A stretch of 64,000 bases of DNA from Bradyrhizobium sp. in8p8 (GCF_000426845.1 NZ_AUGD01000012.1:155187-219186); one strand, 5' to 3'. Positions 16,005 to 24,800 are shown, counted from the stretch's first letter. The notes: generated from the letters alone by a model not told the origin. A program made the numbers and translations.

Positions 16005-17810
16005 CTAGTTCGGCAGCGAGAACACGGTCAGCGTACCGCCGAGTGCCGTGTAGTTGCTCAGAGCCGCATAGCCGCCGACTGCACCGAGACCTGCGGTCGG
16101 ATCGGTCAAGCCTGCCGCCAGACCGATGCCGGCCCAACCACCTACGCCGGAGAGCACGGCAATGTACTGCTTGCCGTTGTTCTCATAGGTGGTGACGTTG
16201 CCGATGATGCCGGACGGAGTCTTGAACTTGTAGAGCTCCTTGCCCGACTTGGCGTCGACCGCCTTCAGGTAGCCTTCGAGTGTGCCGTAGAACACCACGC
16301 CACCTGCCGTTGCGAGCGCACCAGACCAGACCGAGAACTGCTCCTTGTTCGACCAGACGATCTTGCCCGTCTTGTTGTCCCAGGCGATGAAGTTGCCCAT
16401 GTGGCTCTCACCCGGGGGCGGGTACATCGAGAGCGTCGCACCCACATAGGGCTGGCCCGCGGTGTAGCTCACCTTGAACGGCTCGTAGTCCATGCAGACG
16501 TGGTTGGTCGGGACGTAGAACAGCTGCGTGTCCGGCGAGTAGGCCGCCGGCTGCTGGTCCTTGGTGCCGAGCGCGGCCGGGCAGATGCCCTTCGTGTTCT
16601 TGTCCTCTCCGCCGTGCTCGGTCGAATATTGAGCAACGACTTTCGGCCGGCCGTAGGTCGGCGAGTTCTTGTCCATGTCGACGCCGCTGGTCCAGTTCAC
16701 CTTCGGGTCGTACTTCTCGGCGACCAGCAATTCGCCCGTCTCACGGTCCATGGTGTAGGCAAGGCCGTTGCGGTCGAAGTGCGTCAGCAGCTTGCGGTTC
16801 TGGCCGTTAATCTGCTGATCGGTGAGGATCATTTCGTTGACGCCGTCATAGTCCCACTCGTCGTGCGGCGTCATCTGGTACACCCACTTCGCCATGCCGG
16901 TGTCGGCATCGCGCGCGAAGATCGTCATCGACCATTTGTTGTCGCCGGGTCGCTGCTTCGGGTTCCAGGTCGAGGGATTGCCCGATCCGTAATAGACGAG
17001 GTTCAGAGCGGGATCGTAGGAAATCCAGCCCCAGGTGCAGCCGCCGCCGATCTTCCACTGATCGCCCTGCCAGGTCTTGAGGGACGAGTCGGGGCCGACC
17101 GGCTTGCCGAGCGACATCGTCTTGGCGGGATCGACCTTGATCTGGTCGTCCGGGCCCTCGGAATAGGCACGCCAGACTTGTTTGCCAGACTTGAGGTCGT
17201 ATGCGGTCAGATGGCACTGCACGCCGAACTCGCCGCCGGAAATGCCGACCATGACCTTGTCCTTGACGACCAGGGCGGACGAAGTGCCAGTCTCGCCCTT
17301 TGCCGGATTGCCGTTGGTGGCGGACCACGCAACCTGACCCGTCTTGGCATCGAGCGCGACGAGATTGGTGTCGGCCTGATGCAGGATGATCTTGCCGTCA
17401 CCGTAGGCCAGGCCGCGATTGACGGTGTCGCAGCACATCACCGGAATGACATTGGGATCCTGCTTCGGCTCGTACTTCCATACGATCTTGTTCTCCTGCG
17501 AAAGGTCCATTGCGTAGACCTTGTTCGGGAACGGCGTGTGGACGTACATCATGTTGCCGATGATCAGCGGTCCCCCTTCATGGCCGCGCAACACGCCGGT
17601 CGAGAAGGTCCAGGCGACCTGGAGCTTGCCCACGTTTTGTGCGGTGATCTGGTTCAGCTTCGAATAGCGGGTGTTGGCGTAGTCGCCCGCCGGCATCACC
17701 CAGTCCTTCGGGTTCTGCGACATCTTGATCAGCTCGTCATTGGCTGAAGCGCCGCCGGCGGCGAGAGCCGCCGCCGAACCAAGACAGGTCGCCAGTAGCA
17801 CCTTGCGCAT
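16005..17810 (-). CDS. xoxF: lanthanide-dependent methanol dehydrogenase XoxF
   Basis: The start at 17810 lies seven bases after GGAGGA; an ATG at 17816 sits too close to that site. The 601-residue length equals that of XoxF5-type enzymes. A signal peptide ends near ASAN. Diagnostic features are the vicinal disulphide Cys126-Cys127 (PVMCCDTVNRG), metal ligands Glu194 (GGEFG) and Asn278 (GSGNPS), catalytic Asp320 and the lanthanide-marking Asp322 in DEWDYDGVN; calcium MxaF enzymes have Ala there. It oxidises methanol to formaldehyde in the periplasm with PQQ. It leads the operon xoxF-xoxG-frmA-gfa. No mxaI or other MxaF-type subunit genes are nearby, as expected. An inverted repeat at 18019-18035 is a candidate regulatory site. 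Confidence 0.97.
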   Translation of the reverse strand: MRKVLLATCLGSAAALAAGGASANDELIKMSQNPKDWVMPAGDYANTRYSKLNQITAQNVGKLQVAWTFSTGVLRGHEGGPLIIGNMMYVHTPFPNKVYAMDLSQENKIVWKYEPKQDPNVIPVMCCDTVNRGLAYGDGKIILHQADTNLVALDAKTGQVAWSATNGNPAKGETGTSSALVVKDKVMVGISGGEFGVQCHLTAYDLKSGKQVWRAYSEGPDDQIKVDPAKTMSLGKPVGPDSSLKTWQGDQWKIGGGCTWGWISYDPALNLVYYGSGNPSTWNPKQRPGDNKWSMTIFARDADTGMAKWVYQMTPHDEWDYDGVNEMILTDQQINGQNRKLLTHFDRNGLAYTMDRETGELLVAEKYDPKVNWTSGVDMDKNSPTYGRPKVVAQYSTEHGGEDKNTKGICPAALGTKDQQPAAYSPDTQLFYVPTNHVCMDYEPFKVSYTAGQPYVGATLSMYPPPGESHMGNFIAWDNKTGKIVWSNKEQFSVWSGALATAGGVVFYGTLEGYLKAVDAKSGKELYKFKTPSGIIGNVTTYENNGKQYIAVLSGVGGWAGIGLAAGLTDPTAGLGAVGGYAALSNYTALGGTLTVFSLPN

Positions 17811-18324
17811 AGTCATTCCTCCGTTGGTCTCGTTTATTGTTTCCGAAGCATTGCTCAATCGCCGGGCTTCCCGTCCGGCGTCTGCTCGTGCAGGGCGGTC
17901 ACGATTGGGACCAGAAACGATGCTTGTGCTGTTTCCTCCTCCTGATGAGAGCCACGGGTCCACGTGCAGGAGCGGCCCGTTCTTGTTGTTCCTGCCATCA
18001 TCCCTACCCACTTCACCATTGGGAAACTTGCCCAAGAGAGAAGCCGGTTTGCTCGACAGCGCACGGGGGCAAAGATTTTGATTTTGCAGTAGCGAATTCA
18101 GTTGCTTCCGCCCCGACTTCGGGCCGCTTTCAACGCTCAGGTTCCCCTTGACGGCGCTGCAACTAAGGCGGAGGATTGACTTTGAAGAGCGGCAATGGAA
18201 CGCGGCGCTTGTTCCACAAGATTGCTCAAATTCGAGGTAACGTCGACGCAGTCACGGCTGAGGGCTCCAGCAGCGCTGGTCGCGATTCGCATCGAATCTC
18301 CGGATCAAACCAGTGGCTGGATTA
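17811..18324. promoter_or_regulatory. divergent regulatory region between xoxF and the AraC-type regulator
   Basis: This 514-base gap separates divergent genes, so it must hold both promoters. The clearest element is TTGGGAA-ACT-TGCCCAA at 18019-18035, a near-perfect 7-3-7 inverted repeat about 210 bases upstream of xoxF. It has the same geometry as two perfect sites at 45853-45922. No convincing coding frame was found. Confidence 0.5.
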
Positions 18325-19293
18325 ATGTCCGACACCATTCACACGCTCTCGACGACCGGAATGACGCCGAAGCGGCAGATCCAGAGCTGGATCGACGGAC
18401 TGACGAGCCTGTGTGGGCATTTCGAGGTCGATCCGCTGGAGGCGTCCTCGCTCGAGGGCCGCATCGACTACACGAGCGTCTCGCGCCTGAAGCTCTGCCA
18501 AATCGAGGTGAGCCAGCATCGCATCGCGCACACGTTGGCGCGTGCCAAGGCCAATGAGCACCCCTACATCAAGATCCACTTCCAAACCTACGGGGTGTCT
18601 TATTTCGAACAAGAAGGCCGTCACATCGAAATCAACCCTGGCGACATCATCGCCTACGATGTCTCGTGTCCGCATTCGATCATCAGCCCGGCCTTCACGC
18701 GTCACGACGTGGTGATCGTGCCGAAGGCACTGCTGCGCGACCGCGGATTCCCGTCGCAGCGGATGCCCGCCTGCAAGCTGTCGTCGAAGACAGGGACAGG
18801 GCGGATCGCCCATGACTTCGTGCACGCTACATTCGACGAGGCGGCAAAGCTGTCGGCGAACAGCGCGGTCGGCGTCGCCGACTCGCTGATCGACCTGTTG
18901 TTGCTGCCGCTGCGCGAGGCCGACACGATGTTCGATCGTGTCGGGCCGGAAGCGATGTATGTGCGCGCGCAGTTCTTCATCCGCGAGCACTTGCGCGATC
19001 CGGATCTGTGCATCGACCAGATCTCGGCCGAGCTCGGCTGCTCCAAGCGCTATCTGCACATGTTGTTCTCGGAGCGCGGCACCACGGTGAGTGACTACAT
19101 CTGGCAGGCGCGGTTGCAGAACTGTCGCCAGGAGCTCGAGGCTCACGCCGGCAAGACCATCACCGACGTCGCGTTCTCGTGGGGCTTCTCCAGCTCGTCG
19201 CATTTCAGCCGGGTGTTCCGGAAGTATTTTGGCGTGGTGCCGTCCTCGATCCACAAGGCGCAGCAGGGCACCGCGAACTCGGGCGGGCATTAG
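18325..19293 (+). CDS. AraC-family transcriptional regulator beside xoxF
   Basis: Starting at the ATG at 18325 (a GTG at 18313 would add four residues), the protein has about 322 residues. The N-terminal ~180 residues look like the AraC-binding-like cupin domain (GRHIEINPGDIIAYDVSCPHS). The C-terminal ~100 residues hold two helix-turn-helix units, with LCIDQISAELGCSKRYLHMLF and TITDVAFSWGFSSSSHFSRVFRKYFGV, the latter being the standard AraC signature. Its divergent position next to xoxF makes it a candidate regulator of C1 oxidation, but the inducer is unknown. It could instead act on distant genes. Confidence 0.88.
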   Translation: MSDTIHTLSTTGMTPKRQIQSWIDGLTSLCGHFEVDPLEASSLEGRIDYTSVSRLKLCQIEVSQHRIAHTLARAKANEHPYIKIHFQTYGVSYFEQEGRHIEINPGDIIAYDVSCPHSIISPAFTRHDVVIVPKALLRDRGFPSQRMPACKLSSKTGTGRIAHDFVHATFDEAAKLSANSAVGVADSLIDLLLLPLREADTMFDRVGPEAMYVRAQFFIREHLRDPDLCIDQISAELGCSKRYLHMLFSERGTTVSDYIWQARLQNCRQELEAHAGKTITDVAFSWGFSSSSHFSRVFRKYFGVVPSSIHKAQQGTANSGGH

Positions 19294-19814
19294 GCGTCTT
19301 GAGGCAACTCGCGCCGCGCGGCTAAATTCACGCCGGCGTTGCGATGTGGGGAATGCCGGCGCCACCAAAGCGACCAGCAGCACGGCTTAGCCTGGCATCA
19401 CGCTCCAGTGCAGCCGGCGCAACCGTCGTGCGGCATTGGCATCCCCGGCGTCTCTCGCGCTGAGCTGGTTGTCTACCCGTCTCATGAACCGGCGTCCTCC
19501 CCAGGTCGCCAGGGCCACGATCATGCCGAGGAGGAGAGGCGCCATCCCGATGATGCCGATCACGCGTTGAACATTCCGCGCAGCAATTGGGCAACGGGTT
19601 GGATATCTAGCTCACCAGCAGGAAGGCCGCGGCGCAAGCGTGAAATAGCTCATGGGAAAGAGCAGGATGATCATAGCGGCGACGGCATCCGTGACATCGG
19701 CCTTCGTCCGCAGAAGGGCACAATCATAGCGGGAAAACGCGCTTCCGAAACTGGGCTTTGGTCGGACTCCCGGGCGGAAAGGGAGCAACCGCCGTGCCGG
19801 CGATGTCGCGAAGG
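19294..19814. other. gap after the AraC-type regulator containing one possible small membrane protein
   Basis: The 521-base region between two convergent genes holds mostly short unconvincing frames. The only coding candidate is the minus-strand frame at 19387-19563, listed separately. No repeat or strong terminator was recognised. Confidence 0.45.
19387..19563 (-). CDS. possible small membrane protein (uncertain)
   Basis: A GTG-started frame of 58 residues begins with a hydrophobic stretch (IGIIGMAPLLLGMIVALATWG) followed by an Arg-rich tail ending RRLHWSVMPG. The single transmembrane segment with a positive cytoplasmic tail is protein-like. However, there is no clear ribosome binding site, and the frame could be a degraded gene. 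No family is recognised. Confidence 0.3.
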   Translation of the reverse strand: MIGIIGMAPLLLGMIVALATWGGRRFMRRVDNQLSARDAGDANAARRLRRLHWSVMPG

Positions 19815-20816
19815 TCAGGCCGGCTCGAGGCCGAGCGACTTTGCGCTCTCGATCCAGATCGGCAGCTCGCGCTGATACAGCGCATTGGTTTCCTTGAAGC
19901 CGATTGCGGGTTCGAGCACGAAGGTCGAGAGAACCTCTTTCACTTTCGGATCGTTGTTGGCGGCCACGCAGAGCTCGGCGATGCGATCAACGACCGGCTG
20001 CGGCGTCGCCTTCGGCACGGCCCAGCCGGTGAATCCGCTCACCGTAAAGAATTTTGACGTCGCGCCCTGCTCGGGAAGCGTCTTGATGGCCGGGATTGCG
20101 TCGACCTTCTTCGAGTGCACGGCGAACACGGTGCCGCGGTCGCTTTGCAGGACAGACTGTGCGGCCGTGTAGCTGCCCATCGCGGCATCGAGGGTGCCTT
20201 CCAGCATTCCCGTCCACATCGGCGCTTCGCCGCGATAGTGCACCGGCTCGATGTTGAGGCCGTACTGCTTGTTGAGCTCGTTGACTGTCATGTGCGGGGC
20301 CGATCCCGCGCTGTAGGTGCCGAAGTTCACCTTGCCGCTCTTGCGCGCGAAGGCGACGAAATCCTCCAGTGTCTTGACCCCGGTTTTCGGGTTTGCCACC
20401 AGCAGCAGGCCGGCGCCCGGAATGACGCTGACGAGGGTCAGGTCCTTGTCCATGTCGTAGCCGGGGTTCTTCATCACCACCCGGTTCATGATGTAGGTGG
20501 TCGAGATCGAGCACAGGATGGTATGGCCGTCCGGCTCGGCGCGGGCGACCTCGGCCGTGCCGATCGCGCCCGATGCGCCGGGCTTGTTCTCGATGACGAC
20601 GGTCTTGCCGACCTGCTTGGAGATGAACTCGCCATATGCGCGCGCGAGTAGGTCGGTCTGTCCACCTGCGGGATAGCTGCAAATCATCCGGATCTGCCGC
20701 GCCGGCCAAGCGCCTTGCGACGTGCCTTGCGCCCATGCGTTGCGCGCAGCGAATGGCATGGCAAGTGCAGTAGTACCGGCGGCGATGAAGTGACGGCGAT
20801 CGAGCTTGGTCGACAT
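19815..20816 (-). CDS. tripartite tricarboxylate transporter-type substrate-binding protein (Bug/TctC family)
   Basis: The ATG at 20816 gives 333 residues starting MSTKLDRRHFIAAGTTALAMPFAARNAWA, a leader with a Tat-like RRHF motif. Bug-family marks include the ICSYPAGGQTDLLARAYGE segment, the ENKPGASGAIGTAEVARAEPDGHTIL block and a ligand-loop region around YGLNIEPVHYRGEAPMW. Such proteins bind carboxylates in the periplasm. No TctA or TctB membrane genes are adjacent, so it is one of the orphan binding proteins common in this protein family. Its place between the AraC-type gene and the second PQQ operon may be coincidental. Confidence 0.88.
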   Translation of the reverse strand: MSTKLDRRHFIAAGTTALAMPFAARNAWAQGTSQGAWPARQIRMICSYPAGGQTDLLARAYGEFISKQVGKTVVIENKPGASGAIGTAEVARAEPDGHTILCSISTTYIMNRVVMKNPGYDMDKDLTLVSVIPGAGLLLVANPKTGVKTLEDFVAFARKSGKVNFGTYSAGSAPHMTVNELNKQYGLNIEPVHYRGEAPMWTGMLEGTLDAAMGSYTAAQSVLQSDRGTVFAVHSKKVDAIPAIKTLPEQGATSKFFTVSGFTGWAVPKATPQPVVDRIAELCVAANNDPKVKEVLSTFVLEPAIGFKETNALYQRELPIWIESAKSLGLEPA

Positions 20817-20934
20817 GATTCTCTCCCACATTCTCGCCGAAATTACTGTATCAGGCGGTCTCTGCCATCGGCTGCAGCCGAGACAGATTGGCGCATTGGT
20901 TACATCGGTCAGCTCGCGAGGCCTGCGCGCTGCG

Positions 20935-20999
20935 TCATTGGCCGACATGCCCGGTCGACGCATGGATTCCGGTTCGCCTGCGGCGCCCCGGAATGACAG
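20935..20999. repeat. Bradyrhizobium-style intergenic palindromic repeat fragment
   Basis: The segment includes ATGGATTCCGGTTCGCC followed by CGCCCCGGAATGACAGG and resembles part of the CCGGAATGAC repeats also seen at 30175-30273. It lies between the Bug-type gene and the next operon. Assignment rests on recall of such repeats. Confidence 0.4.
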
Positions 21000-21003
21000 G
21001 CAA

Positions 21004-21933
21004 TCACCGCTGAATGATCTTCGTCCAGACGTCGCCCAGAATCGCTGGCTCTCGCGGCGGCAGATAGGTGAGGCCGGCCTGCTTGCCGAACTCGGCGATC
21101 TTGCCCTCAGCGGCGAGCTCCGTCAGTGCCTTGTTGACCGCATCGATCAGGGCTGGATCGCTGGCGAGCCCGACATAGCCGCGATTGGCGCCGATCGGGT
21201 AGTAATAGCCGGACGCAGTCACGCTCGTGTCTGGATGGGCGGCGCGATGGGCATCCAAGCGCGCAAGGTCGATCAGTGTCGCATCGTAATCACCGCGCTG
21301 CACTGCGCCGAGGAGGTCGTCGCGGCCAGGAACGAGATGGGTGATGCTGTCGATCAGGCGTCCTTTGTCGAAGGTCATCAGGATGGCATCGCCGAGCGAG
21401 CCGCTTTCGATGGCGAGACGAAGGCCGGCAAGATCGCCGATGTCGCCGATCTTGCGGCCCTTCCCCTTCGGCCCGAGCGCCACCGTCATGGGCGAATAGA
21501 CGTATGGTTGGCTCGGCGCGAGCACGCCGAGCTCGACGCGGCGTCGCCGGTCCTCGCGCGTGGCGCCGGCGAAACCCGGCAGGCGCGCCGTCTTCATGCC
21601 CGGCTTGACGAGGGAATCCGTCGTCAGCGCGTAGCCGCCGAGCAATGCGCAGCGCCCGTCGGAGAGCAGCGCATTGGCCTCGAGCTGCGGGCTGGCATCC
21701 TCATCGAGCTTGCTCTCGAACCACAGGATCGTCAGCGGCCGGCGCAGGCGCTCGGCGACGGCTTGCGCCAGCAGCACGTCGAAGCCGGCATCCGGCTTGC
21801 CCTTTTGATGCACCGACAGCGGCGGCCGGTCTTCGTCGAGACAGATCTTCAGCGGATCCTCGGCCGCGTATGCGGCACGCGGCGCCGCCGCTAGGACCGC
21901 GGCGATGCTCCAGGCGACAAGCCAGCGTCTCAT
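21004..21933 (-). CDS. quinoprotein-associated periplasmic binding protein (MxaJ/XoxJ-like)
   Basis: The ATG at 21933 overlaps the stop of the upstream cytochrome gene (ATGA), and the protein has 309 residues with a signal peptide ending AAYAAEDPL. The fold is that of amino-acid-type solute-binding proteins (LKICLDEDRPPLS, GFDVLLAQAVAERL, LAGLRLAIESGSLGDAIL). In position it is the third gene of a dehydrogenase, cytochrome, binding-protein set, like xoxF-xoxG-xoxJ, where the J protein is thought to help assembly or activation of the dehydrogenase. This is inferred from order; ordinary transport remains possible, although no permease is adjacent. Confidence 0.8.
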   Translation of the reverse strand: MRRWLVAWSIAAVLAAAPRAAYAAEDPLKICLDEDRPPLSVHQKGKPDAGFDVLLAQAVAERLRRPLTILWFESKLDEDASPQLEANALLSDGRCALLGGYALTTDSLVKPGMKTARLPGFAGATREDRRRRVELGVLAPSQPYVYSPMTVALGPKGKGRKIGDIGDLAGLRLAIESGSLGDAILMTFDKGRLIDSITHLVPGRDDLLGAVQRGDYDATLIDLARLDAHRAAHPDTSVTASGYYYPIGANRGYVGLASDPALIDAVNKALTELAAEGKIAEFGKQAGLTYLPPREPAILGDVWTKIIQR

Positions 21934-22283
21934 GGCTTCCTCCGGCTGGAGACGAAGGCCCACAGGTTCCCGATCTCGTCGTCGGTGAGGATGTCGCCCC
22001 AGGGCGGCATCTTGTTGTTCTTGCCGTTCTTCACCGTGGTGATGAAACGCGTCTTGTCGTCGGGTATGGCGCGCAGGTCCGGCGTGATGGTGCCGGAGTT
22101 CATCAGATTGGGGCCATGACAATGCGAGCATTTCGAGGCATAGGTCGACTTGCCATGATCGATCTGCGCCTGCATGGAATTGGCGGCAGCGTCATCGGCG
22201 CGAACGGTCGCCGCAAGCGCGACCGACAGCACCGCGACGGCGGCGATCACCGCCGCCGTCTTGTGAGACATCACTTTCAGCAT
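21930..22283 (-). CDS. c-type cytochrome partner of the second PQQ dehydrogenase
   Basis: This 117-residue product starts at 22283, eleven bases after the dehydrogenase stop, with a signal peptide ending ATVRA. A single haem motif CSHCHGPNL occurs near residue 50, and MPPWGDILTDDEIGNLWAFV is the usual distal-Met and C-terminal helix of class I cytochromes c. It is expected to take electrons from the PQQ enzyme encoded just upstream. Its stop overlaps the start of the binding-protein gene, showing tight operon structure. Confidence 0.87.
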   Translation of the reverse strand: MLKVMSHKTAAVIAAVAVLSVALAATVRADDAAANSMQAQIDHGKSTYASKCSHCHGPNLMNSGTITPDLRAIPDDKTRFITTVKNGKNNKMPPWGDILTDDEIGNLWAFVSSRRKP

Positions 22284-22294
22284 CGTGTCCGTGG

Positions 22295-23959
22295 TTACTG
22301 CTTCACTGCAAAGACCCACAGCGAACCGCCGGGCGGCACCTTGGCCAGCCGCTCGTCGCCCGAGAACAGCGAGTAGACGCCGCCATAGCCGCTCGTCACG
22401 GCAATGTATTGCACTCCGTCCTGCTGCCAGGTGACGGGTTGCCCCTCGATGCCGGACCCGGTCTGGAACTGCCAGAGCTTCTTGCCGGTGTCGGCATCGA
22501 AGGCCTCGAACTCGCCGGTCAGGGCGCCCGAGAACACCACGCCTCCGGCCGTCGACAGCACGCCCGAGAAGCGCGGAATGTCGCTCGGCGCTTCCCACTT
22601 CGACTTGCCGGTCATGGGGTCAATGGCCTTGAGGTGTCCGCGCGGCCCGTCCCCGAACTCCCAGGGATCGGTCAGGTCCATGCCGAGATACCATTCACCC
22701 TGCTTGAAGGTGACAGGCTCGGCCTTGTACTTGCCGCCGAAGTTGAGCGTGTTGGCATAGGCGAGGCCGGTCTGCGGATTGAACGACATCGGCTCCCAAT
22801 TCTTGCCGCCGAGAATGGACGGATAGACCGTCACCTTCTTGCCTTCCCTCGCGTCCTTCGCAACGTCCGTCTCGATCGGACGGCCGGTCTTCATGTCGAC
22901 GCCGGTCGCCCAGTTCACCTTCACGTAAGGATTGGCCGCAAGCAGCTTGCCGTCGGTGCGGTCAAGCACGTAGAAGAAGCCGTTTCGGTTGGCGTTCATC
23001 AGCACCTTAGTCGGCTTGCCCCCGACGTTCATGTCGGCGAGGACCATCTCTGCGACCGCGTCGTAGTCGAACGGATTGTTCGGCGAGAACTGGTAGTGCC
23101 ACTTGATCTTGCCTGTCTTGGGATCCATCGCGAGGACGGAGCAGGTATAAAGATTGTCGCCGGGCCGTACCGCTGCGTTGAACGGGCCGGGATTGCCGGT
23201 GCCCCAATAGACCGTCTTCAACTCGGGATCGTACGAGCCCGTAATCCACGTCGAGCCGCCGCCGAGTTTCCAGGTGTCGCCTTTCCAGGTGTCGCCGCCG
23301 GGCTCATCCGGCGAAGGAATCGAGTGGGTGCGCCAGAGATGCTTGCCGGTCGCCGGGTCCCATCCGTCGATGAAGCCACGCGTGCCGAATTCCGCGCCTG
23401 AGACGCCTGTGATGACGACGCCTTCGGCCACCAGCGGAGCCACGGTCATCGAATAGCCTTCCTTGATGTCGGCCGCCTTCTGCCGCCACAGCTCCTTGCC
23501 GTTCTTGGCGTCGATCGCAATCACGTGGGCATCGAGCGTGGTGCGGAACAGCTTGCCTTCATGGATCGCGACGCCGCGGTTGATGATGCCGCAGCAGACG
23601 ATTCGAGGCGTCTCGGCCGGATATTCGATTTTGCTTTTCCAGATCTGCTTGCCGGTCTTGGCATCGACTGCCATGGTGGCATTGTGCGTGGTCACGTAGA
23701 TCACGCCCTGATAGACAATGGGCTGCGATTCCTCACTGCGATCGTCATTGAAGCTGTAATTCCAGATCGGGACGAGGTTCTTGACCGTATCCTTGTTGAT
23801 CTGGTTCAGCGTCGAAAAACGCTGCAGATGATAGCCCATTCCATAATTGAGAACATTCGATGTGTCGGTCGCGCCCTTGACCAGCTGCTCGGTCGTTTGT
23901 GCATTTGCACAGGTTGACGCAAGCATGACGAGGCCTGCGGCCATCGCAAAGCGTTTCAT
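22295..23959 (-). CDS. PQQ-dependent alcohol dehydrogenase with lanthanide motif (ExaF/PedH-like)
   Basis: The ATG at 23959 is preceded by GGGAGGAACGG. The 554-residue protein has a signal peptide ending ANAQ. It shows the vicinal disulphide Cys122-Cys123 (VCCGIINRG), Glu190 (SGAEFG), Asn256 (GTGNPG), catalytic Asp298 and the lanthanide-type Asp300 in PFDYDAVAEM. The propeller repeats are complete to the C-terminus (GGSLWVFAVKQ). Sequence differences from XoxF around the active site suggest ethanol or other alcohols rather than methanol, but this is not certain. It heads an operon with a cytochrome and an MxaJ-like protein and is divergent from the lanmodulin gene. Confidence 0.93.
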   Translation of the reverse strand: MKRFAMAAGLVMLASTCANAQTTEQLVKGATDTSNVLNYGMGYHLQRFSTLNQINKDTVKNLVPIWNYSFNDDRSEESQPIVYQGVIYVTTHNATMAVDAKTGKQIWKSKIEYPAETPRIVCCGIINRGVAIHEGKLFRTTLDAHVIAIDAKNGKELWRQKAADIKEGYSMTVAPLVAEGVVITGVSGAEFGTRGFIDGWDPATGKHLWRTHSIPSPDEPGGDTWKGDTWKLGGGSTWITGSYDPELKTVYWGTGNPGPFNAAVRPGDNLYTCSVLAMDPKTGKIKWHYQFSPNNPFDYDAVAEMVLADMNVGGKPTKVLMNANRNGFFYVLDRTDGKLLAANPYVKVNWATGVDMKTGRPIETDVAKDAREGKKVTVYPSILGGKNWEPMSFNPQTGLAYANTLNFGGKYKAEPVTFKQGEWYLGMDLTDPWEFGDGPRGHLKAIDPMTGKSKWEAPSDIPRFSGVLSTAGGVVFSGALTGEFEAFDADTGKKLWQFQTGSGIEGQPVTWQQDGVQYIAVTSGYGGVYSLFSGDERLAKVPPGGSLWVFAVKQ

Positions 23960-24284
23960 CCGTTCCTCCCAATATGCGCGCCTTTTGACGCTGCAGGAGC
24001 AACACTCCGCCCGAATGCAAAACGCGTCAATACGAAAGTCGCAAATGGGACGCCGGATCTTGAACGGCAGATGCCGGTCACCTGACGGAAACCTTTCAAG
24101 GTGCTAGCACTTGTGTGCAGACGCTGCAGAAATTCGCGCCACGAAGCCCGTTTGGGCGCTTGGCGCGGCGGCCTTCCCTGAGTTGTGGCGCGGGCAGGTT
24201 GCAATTTATAACTTGAACCCGGTCTCGTTTGTGGACTTATGTCGTCTCCGATCCTGCTCGGATCGAGGTTCTCAGGAGGTTTGG
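23960..24284. promoter_or_regulatory. divergent promoter region between PQQ dehydrogenase and lanmodulin genes
   Basis: This 325-base gap must contain both promoters. Visible elements are the perfect 10-base palindrome GTGCTAGCAC at 24101-24110 and a hairpin-capable segment around 24138-24168, where GCGCCA pairs with TGGCGC and AAGCCC with GGGC. No 7-3-7 GGGAA/TTCCC site was found here. Confidence 0.45.
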
Positions 24285-24677
24285 ATGACGTCGATTCGCC
24301 CGTTTTCGCTTGCGCTCACGATTGCATTGCTGTCCGGCCCGGCCCACGCGGCATCCGGCAGCGCGGTCAAGATGTTCGATACAGACAATGATGGCACGCT
24401 CGATATGGCCGAGGTGAGAAAGGCTGCCAGCGCGCTGTTCACCAAGCTCGACCCCGATCGGGACGGCACGCTCGATGCGCGTGAGTTGCGCGGACGGTTG
24501 TCGGCGAAAGAGCTCGCAGCAGCCGATCCAGATCGCGACGGGACCCTGACGCTCGATGAATATCTATCGGTTGTGGAGCAGCGCTTCAATGCGGCCAATC
24601 CGGACAAGGACGGGACGCTGGATGCAAAGGAGCTGAACGCGCGGCCCGGCCGCGCGCTTCTGCGGCTCATGCGTTGA
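24285..24677 (+). CDS. lanM: lanmodulin: periplasmic four-EF-hand lanthanide-binding protein
   Basis: The ATG at 24285 follows a perfect AGGAGG seven bases upstream. The 130-residue protein has a signal peptide ending PAHA. Four 12-residue EF-hand loops start at residues 32 (DTDNDGTLDMAE), 56 (DPDRDGTLDARE), 81 (DPDRDGTLTLDE) and 105 (NPDKDGTLDAKE). Loop starts are 24-25 residues apart, so only 12-13 residues lie between hands, the compact spacing of lanmodulin rather than of calmodulin. Three loops have the lanmodulin-type Pro at position 2 and three have Asp at position 9. Loop 1 has Thr instead of Pro and loop 3 has Thr at position 9, so affinities may differ. It should bind lanthanides for the PQQ enzymes around it. 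Confidence 0.9.
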   Translation: MTSIRPFSLALTIALLSGPAHAASGSAVKMFDTDNDGTLDMAEVRKAASALFTKLDPDRDGTLDARELRGRLSAKELAAADPDRDGTLTLDEYLSVVEQRFNAANPDKDGTLDAKELNARPGRALLRLMR

Positions 24678-24800
24678 CCCGGCTTTGCCGGCGAGTTTAA
24701 TTCCGACCGGCAAGCCCGGAACATCGGGCGGCTCGCCCTGTTCTCTTCGCGATGTCCTGCTCGGCGCCGGGGCAGCGCAGCGGGAGAAGAGGAGAAGCAG

